Assembly: GCA_016793585.1 (NCBI GenBank)
Contig: JAEUJR010000719.1
Location: 1-7,278 of the forward strand
Source of the DNA: Archangium sp.
GTDB taxonomy: Bacteria > Myxococcota > Myxococcia > Myxococcales > Myxococcaceae
Length of the DNA: 7,278 nt
Reading direction: 5' to 3'
The translations under genes were made by a program, and so were the position numbers. The notes beneath the pieces were generated by a model. That model did no database searches. It was given only the letters and a program-made list of their open reading frames with translations, and was not told the DNA's origin. This document shows, piece by piece, positions 1 to 6,168 of the stretch; the stretch's first letter is position 1, and each line of letters opens with the position of its first letter.

Positions 1-681
1 CAGAAGCTGAAGAAGAAGGTCACCGAGAAGTACGGTGAGGCGCAGGCGCGTCAGAAGGCCATCGACGAGCTGATTCAGACGCGCTCGCCTGACGTGGTGC
101 CGGTGCTCATGCAGCGCTTCACCATGCTGGTCGAGCCGCAGACGACCGACGCCGACGAGAAGCAGATGGTCTTCGACGCCATCGTCGCCCAGGGCGAGCA
201 GGCCGTGCCCCCGGTTCGGGAGTTCCTCAAGAAGAGCGAGGCCGCGTCGAGCTGGGCCGTGAAGATCCTCTCGGGCGTTCTCGATGAAGAGAAGGTGATC
301 GAGATCGTCATCGAAGAGCTGAAGCGGCTGGGTGTCGAGTACACCCGCGACCCCGAGAAGAAAGAGGTGCTGCTGCACTTCCTCGACGGCAAGCAGGGCC
401 CCGGCATCACCGACGCGGCCATCGCGCTGCTCAAGGACATGTCGGACGACGTGAAGATGACGGCGTTGCGCACGCTGGGAACCCTGAAGGACGTGAAGGC
501 GCGCGAGCCCATCCTCGAGGTGCTGGTTCAGGACGAGACCGCCAAGCGCGTGCAGACCCGCTGCGTCGAGGTGCTTCACGAGACGGGCTTCGAGGTGCAG
601 GGGTATCGCGAGAAGGTCGAGAAGCGCGTCTCCGAGCCGTACTTCGTCGACAAGGCCGGCGTCGTGAAGAAGCGGGGCTGA
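1..681 (+). CDS. HEAT-like repeat protein, 3' part (5' end outside window)
   Basis: The frame is open from base 1 to a TGA at 679-681, giving 226 visible residues; the start lies upstream. The chain is a series of amphipathic helix pairs rich in Lys, Glu, Leu and Val, as expected of an alpha-solenoid. Examples are 'SPDVVPVLMQRF' (about residues 29-40), 'GEQAVPPVREFLKKSE' (65-80) and 'DDVKMTALRTLG' (149-160), the last a typical HEAT/armadillo repeat unit. A basic tail ends in 'VDKAGVVKKRG'. No signal peptide or catalytic motif is visible in this part. Proteins of this type usually serve as scaffolds for protein-protein contacts, probably in the cytoplasm; the partner cannot be read from the sequence. 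It is separated from the next gene by about 50 bases with a possible new promoter, so co-transcription is not implied. The repeat assignment is inferred from pattern and no repeat is a perfect consensus match. Confidence 0.85.
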   Translation, partial: QKLKKKVTEKYGEAQARQKAIDELIQTRSPDVVPVLMQRFTMLVEPQTTDADEKQMVFDAIVAQGEQAVPPVREFLKKSEAASSWAVKILSGVLDEEKVIEIVIEELKRLGVEYTRDPEKKEVLLHFLDGKQGPGITDAAIALLKDMSDDVKMTALRTLGTLKDVKAREPILEVLVQDETAKRVQTRCVEVLHETGFEVQGYREKVEKRVSEPYFVDKAGVVKKRG

Positions 682-720
682 GAATCGGAAAAGCGCGTTC
701 CGCCTGAGCGCGGCCGGCAG

Positions 721-726
721 TAGGTT
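721..726 (+). promoter_or_regulatory. Putative -10 element (TAGGTT) of a leaderless lipoprotein gene
   Basis: TAGGTT fits the TANNNT form of a -10 box and sits seven bases before the GTG at 734. A possible -35 (TTCCGC, 698-703) lies 17 bases upstream but matches only weakly. No good Shine-Dalgarno sequence is present; 'AGTAGG' at 719-724 is the nearest. The same arrangement precedes the lipoprotein gene at 6169. Confidence 0.35.
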
Positions 727-733
727 GCCGACC

Positions 734-2074
734 GTGCTCCGCCCTGCCCTCGCGCTCGCTGTCGCTGCTCTGCTCGGCTGCCCGCAGCCGATGATGATGA
801 CGCCCGACGCCGGGGCGGTGGTCGACGCCGGTCCCACCGTGAGCCCCACCGAAGCGTGCGATCGCCTGGCCGCTGCGAAGTGCGCGCTCAAGAAGCGCTG
901 CTACGTCGCCTTCCAGCGCGAAGAAGACTCGGCCTGCACGCAGAACGAACAGGCGCGGTGTCTGCAAGAGTACGCGGCCCTTCAGCAGTCGTTCGATCGC
1001 GAGCTCGTGAAGGTCGACCCGGCGAAGATCTCGGCCTGTGAGAAGCGCATGACGTCGAGCGCCTGCCCGCCCACCTTCCCGCCCGACTACCCCGGCACCG
1101 TCGCGCGCCCCTTCGCCGACTGCACTTTCCGCACGGGGTTGCTGACCGGCTTCGTGCCCGCTGGCGAGACCTGCGTGAACGCCCAGGAGTGCGTCACCGG
1201 CACCGTCTGCATCAAGCCCAACGGCGTCTGTCGCGGCGTCTGCTCGTCGTCGCCGAAGCAGGGAGACCCGTGCGCGTTCGGCTGCGGCGCGGGCCTCGTC
1301 TGTGGAAAAGACGGCAAGTGTGCTCCGCTCAAGCCGCTCGATACGCCGTGCGAAGCGAGCCCCGAGTGCGAGACCGATCTCATCTGCCTCGGAGGCACCT
1401 GCCGCCCGCGTCGCAAGCTCGGTGACTCGTGCCAGTTCGACCCGACCGTGCCGTCGACCTGCGAGCCCGGCCTCGCCTGCGACGTCGTGCCCTACGTCGA
1501 TGGCGCGACCGGCACCTGCGTTCGCCCTCAAGGGCTCGACAAGCCGTGCAGGTTCCACTGGAGCTGCGAAGCGGGCCTGCTCTGCTCCGACATCAACTGG
1601 AGTGGCTTCCCCGCGACGGCCCCCAGCGCCGGTACCTGCCGCTCGCCTGACGATCTCGACACGGCGTGTCGCGGCTCGATCTACGCCGTCTTCGTCGGAG
1701 AACAGTGCAAGGCCGGCGCGTCGTGCGATCTCACGATGCAACTCTGCAAAGCCGCGCCCACGCGCGGGCAGGCCTGCAAGCCGTCTCGCAACGACTGCAC
1801 CGGCGTCGACACGTACTGCAAACCTTCGGGCAGCGGCGACACGGGAACCTGCACCGGCCCCGCGGCGATCAACGAGCCGTGCGCCGTGCGCCTCGACCCC
1901 GACACCACCGTGAGCATTCCCTGCGCGACGGGCTGGTGCGACACCACGAACACCTTCACCTGCCGCCCGCCCAGCAAGTCGCTCGGCACCGTCTGCACCC
2001 AGGACGCCGAGTGCATGTCAGGCCGGTGCGCAGTTCAGCAGGATCGCAGCCTCAAGTGCACCGAAGCCTGCTGA
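734..2074 (+). CDS. Cysteine-rich (Dickkopf-like) lipoprotein with nine tandem 4-Cys modules
   Basis: This 446-residue protein begins with a short lipoprotein signal, 'MLRPALALAVAALLGC'. Cys16 follows an LLG lipobox and would be lipidated, placing the protein on the envelope surface or in the periplasm. A linker with 'PDAGAVVDAG' follows, typical of myxobacterial lipoproteins. Residues about 42-135 hold eight cysteines with the recurring 'ACDRLAAAKC..KKRC' opening. From Cys147 to the end come nine modules of roughly 25-40 residues, each of the form C..C..C..C and usually introduced by 'LDxPC', 'LGDSC' or 'GxxC'. I count about 47 cysteines in all, around one residue in ten, presumably paired as disulfides outside the cytoplasm. 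Similar proteins are often annotated with a Dickkopf N-terminal cysteine-rich domain; adhesion or binding is possible but unproven. The GTG at 734 is preferred over the TTG at 725 because the TTG directly abuts the only ribosome-binding-like bases and overlaps a likely -10. The TTG start would add three residues. Confidence 0.88.
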   Translation: MLRPALALAVAALLGCPQPMMMTPDAGAVVDAGPTVSPTEACDRLAAAKCALKKRCYVAFQREEDSACTQNEQARCLQEYAALQQSFDRELVKVDPAKISACEKRMTSSACPPTFPPDYPGTVARPFADCTFRTGLLTGFVPAGETCVNAQECVTGTVCIKPNGVCRGVCSSSPKQGDPCAFGCGAGLVCGKDGKCAPLKPLDTPCEASPECETDLICLGGTCRPRRKLGDSCQFDPTVPSTCEPGLACDVVPYVDGATGTCVRPQGLDKPCRFHWSCEAGLLCSDINWSGFPATAPSAGTCRSPDDLDTACRGSIYAVFVGEQCKAGASCDLTMQLCKAAPTRGQACKPSRNDCTGVDTYCKPSGSGDTGTCTGPAAINEPCAVRLDPDTTVSIPCATGWCDTTNTFTCRPPSKSLGTVCTQDAECMSGRCAVQQDRSLKCTEAC

Positions 2075-2156
2075 TTCACGGGCCTTCCGCACGTTCTTCG
2101 AAGTGCTGTCATCAAACATCGGGGTCGGCGCATTGAAGCAGCATGAGCGTCGATGT

Positions 2157-2163
2157 GGAGGGG
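2157..2163 (+). promoter_or_regulatory. Ribosome binding site (GGAGGGG) deciding the start of the first MuiA-family gene
   Basis: GGAGG at 2157-2161 lies five bases before the ATG at 2167, a near-ideal spacing. The upstream in-frame ATG at 2143 has only a weak 'GAAGCAG' ahead of it. The site lies in a 92-base gap after the cysteine-rich lipoprotein gene in which I see no convincing -35/-10 pair or terminator. Confidence 0.75.
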
Positions 2164-2166
2164 TCC

Positions 2167-4401
2167 ATGAACATCACGAGTGAGCTGCAGACGGTCACCA
2201 TCTACCGCGAGGGTGCGGTGTGCACGCGGCGCGCGAAGGTCGAGCGGGTGGGCTCCGAGGTGCGCGTGGTCGGGTTGCCGATGAGTCTGATCGCGGGCTC
2301 GGTGCGAGGCCGGGTGCTGACGGGGCCGGTTGGGCTTCGGGTGCTCGACGTGCGGCCCGGCTTCGACGTGGAGTTCGGCGACGCCGTCGACGAGTCAGCC
2401 GAGTTGAAGGCGCGTGACGCGGCGAAGATCGAGGTGTCGCGGCTCGAGCTGCGGTTCAACCGCTACGACGCCGAGCTGCGCGAACTGCAGACGCTCAAGC
2501 CCGTGCCCTTCGAGCCGAAAGAAGGAGCCGCGCCACGGCCGGCTCCGGTGGAGGCGACGCTCGCGATGACGGCCTTCGTCGACGAGCGCATGAAGCAGCT
2601 GCTCGTCGACAAACGCGCCGTCGAAAAGGAGCTCAAGGACACGCGAGACGAGCTGCAGCTGCGCGAGCGCCGCCTGGCCGAAGCCTCTGCCGAGAAGCGC
2701 AACTCGAAGGCGAAGGTGACCCGGGCGATCGTGTTGTCGATGTCGCAGGCGACCGAGGGGCCGATCGAGCTCGAGGTCGAGTACCAGGTGCCTGGTGTGC
2801 GCTGGGTGCCCAACTACACGCTGCGGCTCGAGAAGGGCTTCGGTGGCGGCAAGCTGCGCATGCGGGCATCGGTCGCGCAGAACACCGGCGAAGACTGGAA
2901 GGGCGTGGCGCTCTCGTTGTCGACCGCGACGCTGCTCCGCCGCACCGACGTGCCCGAGCTCAAGTCGCTGCGCATCGGGCGAACACAACCGCAGGCGCCG
3001 AAGCCGGGCTTCCGCGCGCCCCCGCCAGGCCTCGACGAGCTCTTCGCCGGCTACGACACGGTGAGCCGGCCCCTGCCGCCGCCGTCGTTCGCACCGCCGG
3101 CGCCACCGCCGCCGCCCATTCGCCAACAGGCCCACGACTACCAACAGAAGGAGTCGATGAAGAAGCGCGACATGGAGCTCGCCGAGCAGATGATGGAGCC
3201 GGCCGCCGAGGCGAATGCACCGGTGCCCCCGTCGCGAACCAGGGCCGCCAGCAAACCCATGCCGCCTGGTGCGATGCCCGCGCCCGCTGCTGCGCCGATG
3301 ATGCCGCCCATGCAGGCGATGCCCAAGCGTGGGGGCGGCGGCGTTCTGGGTGGAATGGCGCGCGCGGTTGGAGGTGCCATCGCGGTGGCGGGCCCCGTCG
3401 CAGCCAGCGCGGTCATGTCGCGCGACGAAGACGAAGGTGGCTCCGACGGCTTCGCCGACAAGCTCGAGCAGGAATCGCCGACGGGCAGCCAGTACGCACC
3501 GGTCGTTCCAACCTACACACCGGCCGAAGGGCTGCTCGACTACGATCGCCTTCGCATGCCGGGCGCCGAGGTGGCAGGCGCTCGTGGAAAGCTCTCGCGG
3601 GTCTCGGAGTTCGACGCCGTCTTCGCGATCGGCGTGACGGTGCAGGTCGACGTGCTGCTCGCGGTCTTGAACCTCTGGCAGCAGCGAACCTCGATGGTGC
3701 AGTCGCTCGCGCTGCCTCCGCGCTGCACGATGGTGGCGTCATTCGATGCCTTCGACTTCCGCTACGACTGCGCATCGCCCGTCGAGGTGCCCTCCACCGG
3801 GCAATGGAGCACGGTGCCGGTGATGGAGTGCCAGGTGGGACTGACGCCGCAGTACGTCTGCGTGCCCGCGGTGGAGCCGAAGGTCTACCGCACGCTGGCG
3901 ATCTCGAACGCCTCGACGACCGCCCTGCTCGCCGGACCGGTCGAGGTCTCGGTCGGTGACGAGTTCCTCATGACGACCACCATGCCGGCCATTCCCCCCG
4001 GCGCGAACACCGAGCGGCTCGGGCTCGGCGTCGAAGAGGCCATCAAGGTCGCGCGCAAGACGAACTTCGCCGAAACCACGGGAGGGTTCCTCGGTGGCTC
4101 GACGGTGCTCAAGCACGACATCGACATCGAGGTGAACAACCGCCTCGCGAGCGCCGCCAACCTCGAGGTGCGCGAGCGCGTGCCGCAGGTGCCGCTCTCG
4201 GAGAAGGACATCAAGGTGGAAGAGGCCGAGGTGAAGCCTGCCTGGGGCAAGGTCGCCGGCCCGGTGGATGGCGTGGTGACCGAAGGCCTGCGGCGATGGC
4301 ACGTGACGGTGCCTCCTGGTGGGCGCACGACGCTGACCGCTTCGTTTCTGGTGCGCATTCCGGCCGACAAGATGCTCGTCGGCGGCAACCGGAGGAACTG
4401 A
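2167..4401 (+). CDS. MuiA-family protein (DUF4140/DUF4139) with long low-complexity insertion
   Basis: This 744-residue protein belongs to the family annotated as mucoidy inhibitor MuiA (TIGR02231). The N-terminal DUF4140-like part begins with 'VTIYREGAVCTRRAKV' (from residue 10). A charged helical, probably coiled-coil stretch follows at about 78-185, interrupted by a proline-rich break. DUF4139 starts near 187, with the family signatures 'YQVPGVRWVPNYTLRL' (206-221) and 'QNTGEDWKGVALSLSTA' (from 238). It resumes after an insertion with 'STGQWSTVPV' (from 543), 'ALLAGPVEVSVGDEF' and 'HVTVPPGGRTTLTASFLVRI' near the end. The insertion (about 272-454) is rich in Pro, Ala, Met and Gly. No signal peptide is present, so the protein is probably cytoplasmic. 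The biochemical role of the family is not established, and the 'mucoidy inhibitor' label should not be taken as a function here. The stop lies two bases before the start of a shorter paralogue, so the two are co-expressed. The ATG at 2143 would add eight residues but lacks a good ribosome binding site. Confidence 0.92.
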   Translation: MNITSELQTVTIYREGAVCTRRAKVERVGSEVRVVGLPMSLIAGSVRGRVLTGPVGLRVLDVRPGFDVEFGDAVDESAELKARDAAKIEVSRLELRFNRYDAELRELQTLKPVPFEPKEGAAPRPAPVEATLAMTAFVDERMKQLLVDKRAVEKELKDTRDELQLRERRLAEASAEKRNSKAKVTRAIVLSMSQATEGPIELEVEYQVPGVRWVPNYTLRLEKGFGGGKLRMRASVAQNTGEDWKGVALSLSTATLLRRTDVPELKSLRIGRTQPQAPKPGFRAPPPGLDELFAGYDTVSRPLPPPSFAPPAPPPPPIRQQAHDYQQKESMKKRDMELAEQMMEPAAEANAPVPPSRTRAASKPMPPGAMPAPAAAPMMPPMQAMPKRGGGGVLGGMARAVGGAIAVAGPVAASAVMSRDEDEGGSDGFADKLEQESPTGSQYAPVVPTYTPAEGLLDYDRLRMPGAEVAGARGKLSRVSEFDAVFAIGVTVQVDVLLAVLNLWQQRTSMVQSLALPPRCTMVASFDAFDFRYDCASPVEVPSTGQWSTVPVMECQVGLTPQYVCVPAVEPKVYRTLAISNASTTALLAGPVEVSVGDEFLMTTTMPAIPPGANTERLGLGVEEAIKVARKTNFAETTGGFLGGSTVLKHDIDIEVNNRLASAANLEVRERVPQVPLSEKDIKVEEAEVKPAWGKVAGPVDGVVTEGLRRWHVTVPPGGRTTLTASFLVRIPADKMLVGGNRRN
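2980..3528 (+). other. Low-complexity insertion splitting the DUF4139 domain of the first MuiA-family protein
   Basis: This segment encodes residues about 272-454. It contains a polyproline run ('FAPPAPPPPPPIRQQ', about 311-325), then a charged Met-rich helix ('KKRDMELAEQMMEP'). A Pro/Met/Ala stretch with repeated PM, PP and AP pairs follows, and then a glycine-led hydrophobic segment at 389-417 ('GGGGVLGGMARAVGGAIAVA' and on). It ends in an acidic stretch ('SRDEDEGGSDGF'). The reading frame is intact, so this is not a frameshift. The paralogue downstream has only a short linker at the same place. Confidence 0.8.
4391..4395 (+). promoter_or_regulatory. Ribosome binding site (GGAGG) of the second MuiA-family gene
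   Basis: GGAGG lies within the last codons of the upstream gene, eight bases before the ATG at 4404. It decides that start over the longer open frame beginning at 4296. The overlap of the stop region and the ribosome binding site suggests translational coupling. Confidence 0.8.
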
Positions 4402-4403
4402 AC

Positions 4404-5918
4404 ATGAAGCTCGATCACGTGATCGTCATGGAAGACCGCGCGCAGGTGGAGCGTCGCGGAACGGTTTCGCTCGCAGGAGGCATCTCGACAGTGGAGCTGC
4501 CGGGCTTTCCGCTCGTCGCCGTCGATCGATCGCTCTCGGTCGAGGCGACGGGCGCGACGGTGCACGAAGCTCGGCTGGTGCGAAGGTGGAAGCAGAAGGA
4601 GAAAGGTGGGCTGCCTGCCGACGCGAGCGACCTGCGCAAGCGGGTGCAGACGTTGGTCGACACGCAGTACGCGCACGACTCCGACGTCTACCGGCTGACG
4701 ACGCGGCGCGAGGCGCTGAACGTGGCGCGGCAGACGCTGCTGCAGTCGATGGGGCAACGGGTCGGCTACGGCGAGGCCGATGTGGCGACGTGGCAGACCC
4801 AGCTCGAGGCGTTGTCGGCGCAGCAGCGGGAGAACGACGAGGGCGTGCGCGCGGCACAGGCGGCGGTGGACTCGGTGAAGCGCGAGCTGCAGGCGACGCG
4901 GCAGGCGTTGGCGTTGGCCGAGGAGCGCGTGGAGGATCTCGAGTGCTTCCTCTCACTCACCCTCGAAGGCCAGGGCGAGGTCGCGGTGCGCGTCAGCTAC
5001 CTGGTGCCGTGTGCCGTGTGGCGCCCTGCATATCGCGCGACGCTCTCGGGTGAGCAGGTGCTCTTCGAGTCCGAAGCGGTGGTGTGGCAGCGCACCGGCG
5101 AAGCGTGGAACGACGTGCAGCTCGAGTTCTCGACGGCGCGCCCGACGCTCGGCACGACGCCGCCCACGCTGGTCGATGACTGGTTGTCGCTGCGACCGAA
5201 GACGTCAGTCGAGAAGCGAGTCGTCGACGTGACGGTGCGTGAAGAGGTGATTCAGACGGCCGGAGAAGTGTCGACGACGGTGCCCGAGCTGCCGGGGCTC
5301 GATGACGGTGGCGAGGCGAGGCTGATCACAGCTCCGGCGCGATCGACGGTTCCGAGTGACGGCCAGCCCCACCGCGTTCCACTCGGCCGCTTCGAGGCGA
5401 AGGCGACGCTCGAGCTCGTGTGTCCGCCCGAGTTCTCTCCCCTCGCCTTCACGGTTGCTCGGTTCCCCAACGCCGGGAGCTCGGTGTTGCTCGCCGGCCC
5501 GGTCGATCTGATTCGCTCCGCCGGCTTCGTGGGCCGCTCGCAGGTCTCGTTCACCGCGCCGCAAGAGACGTTGAAGCTCTCGTTCGGCAGTGAAGACGGC
5601 GTTCGCGTGACGCGCGTGGTGGACGAGAAGGTCGACGAGGCTCGACTCACCGGGCGAAAGACCACGAAGAAGATCGTCACGCTGCACGTGTCGAACGCGA
5701 GCCGCGAGCCGAAGCGGCTCAATCTGGAAGAACGGCTCTTCGTCTCCGAGGTGAAGGAGGTCGAAGTGCAGGTGCTCCAGAAAGAGTGCGACCCGGCACC
5801 GAACGCGGTGTCGAAGGACGGCATCGCGCGCATGGAGATCGCGCTCGGCCCCAACGCGACGAAGAAGGTGAAGTTCGTGTGGGAAGTGAGCGCGGCGAGC
5901 AAGGTCGCAGGACTCTGA
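4404..5918 (+). CDS. MuiA-family protein (DUF4139), compact paralogue
   Basis: This 504-residue protein has the same architecture as its upstream neighbour without the long insertion. The N-terminal DUF4140-like part opens with 'HVIVMEDRAQVERRGTVSL' (residues 5-23). Residues about 77-181 are a long heptad-like helical region rich in Gln, Glu, Ala and Arg, very probably a coiled coil. DUF4139 follows with 'YLVPCAVWRPAYRATL' (199-214), 'QRTGEAWNDVQLEFSTARP' (from 229), 'VPSDGQPHRVPL' (SDG at 318-320), 'VLLAGPVDLIRSAGFVGRSQ' and 'LSFGSEDGVRVTRVV'. These match the family consensus better than the corresponding parts of the longer neighbour. There is no signal peptide or membrane span. The start was chosen for its GGAGG site; an open frame continues upstream to 4296 but would lie inside the preceding gene. 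It probably forms an operon, and perhaps a complex through the coiled coils, with the upstream paralogue (inference). The molecular function is unknown. Confidence 0.92.
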   Translation: MKLDHVIVMEDRAQVERRGTVSLAGGISTVELPGFPLVAVDRSLSVEATGATVHEARLVRRWKQKEKGGLPADASDLRKRVQTLVDTQYAHDSDVYRLTTRREALNVARQTLLQSMGQRVGYGEADVATWQTQLEALSAQQRENDEGVRAAQAAVDSVKRELQATRQALALAEERVEDLECFLSLTLEGQGEVAVRVSYLVPCAVWRPAYRATLSGEQVLFESEAVVWQRTGEAWNDVQLEFSTARPTLGTTPPTLVDDWLSLRPKTSVEKRVVDVTVREEVIQTAGEVSTTVPELPGLDDGGEARLITAPARSTVPSDGQPHRVPLGRFEAKATLELVCPPEFSPLAFTVARFPNAGSSVLLAGPVDLIRSAGFVGRSQVSFTAPQETLKLSFGSEDGVRVTRVVDEKVDEARLTGRKTTKKIVTLHVSNASREPKRLNLEERLFVSEVKEVEVQVLQKECDPAPNAVSKDGIARMEIALGPNATKKVKFVWEVSAASKVAGL

Positions 5919-5921
5919 TCT

Positions 5922-6125
5922 TCAGGCGAGGCCGAGCATCAGGGACCACGCCGTCACGAAGAGAGACAGCGGGAAGACACTCCACACCAGCCATCGCGGA
6001 CGACCATCGGCGACGGCGACGACCGCGCACGCGAGCGAGACCAGTGCGAGCGCAAGCGAGGGAATCGCGCTGAGGTCGCGGTCCAAAGAACCGGTCCAGA
6101 GGGTACCTCGGCCAGGAGCGGTCAC
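5922..6125 (-). CDS. Probable small membrane protein, two predicted helices
   Basis: A 67-residue frame starts at a GTG on the minus strand. After about 19 polar residues there are two hydrophobic segments, about 20-39 ('AIPSLALALVSLACAVVAVA') and about 45-66 ('WLVWSVFPLSLFVTAWSLML'). They are joined by the short basic loop 'DGRPR', as in a helical hairpin in the inner membrane. The stop lies three bases from the stop of the second MuiA-family gene in convergent orientation, and otherwise the 250-base interval would be empty. Third codon positions are mostly G or C, as in the neighbours. The start is uncertain: 'GAGGG' lies only one base before the GTG, and the TTG at 6086 would give a 54-residue form keeping both helices. 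I do not recognise a family, and a chance frame cannot be excluded. Confidence 0.55.
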   Translation of the reverse strand: MTAPGRGTLWTGSLDRDLSAIPSLALALVSLACAVVAVADGRPRWLVWSVFPLSLFVTAWSLMLGLA

Positions 6126-6127
6126 GC

Positions 6128-6138
6128 CCTCACTGAGG
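6128..6138. repeat. Short perfect inverted repeat (CCTCA-C-TGAGG) in the divergent gap
   Basis: An 11-base palindrome with a one-base centre lies in the 43-base gap between the small minus-strand gene and the lipoprotein gene. It overlaps the bases that would serve as ribosome binding site for the minus-strand gene. A second, weaker inverted repeat (AGCGC/GCGCT, 6143-6157) follows. Either could be an operator, but both are short enough to be chance. Confidence 0.25.
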
Positions 6139-6156
6139 TTGGAGCGCCGGAAGCGC

Positions 6157-6162
6157 TACGCT
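6157..6162 (+). promoter_or_regulatory. Putative -10 element (TACGCT) of a leaderless lipoprotein gene
   Basis: TACGCT fits TANNNT and ends six bases before the ATG at 6169, placing a transcription start at or near the start codon. No Shine-Dalgarno sequence lies in the usual window before this ATG (the bases are CGCTCG). I see no convincing -35 element. Confidence 0.35.
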
Positions 6163-6168
6163 CGCTCG

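Noticed and set aside
686..702. Hairpin CGGAA-N7-TTCCG after the HEAT-like gene as a terminator
   Set aside because: The stem has only five base pairs and there is no run of T after it; the bases also overlap the possible -35 of the next gene.
431..1741. 436-codon open frame on the minus strand across the HEAT-like and cysteine-rich genes
   Set aside because: It is Arg/Ala/Gly-rich low-information sequence lying antisense to two well-supported genes. Such frames arise from the strong G/C third-position bias of the real genes.
2089..2106. Imperfect hairpin GCAC-g-TT/AA-GTGC after the cysteine-rich lipoprotein gene
   Set aside because: The stem is short with a bulge and there is no T run, so it is not convincing as an intrinsic terminator. 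It is also easily produced by chance.
2143..2166. Alternative ATG start of the first MuiA-family gene, eight codons upstream
   Set aside because: There is only a weak ribosome-binding match before it, and GGAGGGG lies between it and the better placed ATG at 2167.
2395..3144. 249-codon minus-strand frame within the first MuiA-family gene
   Set aside because: This is a composition-driven shadow, very rich in Arg, Leu and Ala, with no ribosome binding site and no domain.
4296..4403. Upstream extension of the second MuiA-family gene by 36 codons
   Set aside because: It would lie inside the preceding gene and adds a non-homologous stretch, while the ATG at 4404 has GGAGG at proper spacing and starts directly at the conserved N-terminal strand.
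3885..4757. 290-codon minus-strand frame across the junction of the two MuiA-family genes
   Set aside because: It is antisense to conserved DUF4139 signatures, and its translation is Arg/Pro/Ser-rich with no recognisable domain.
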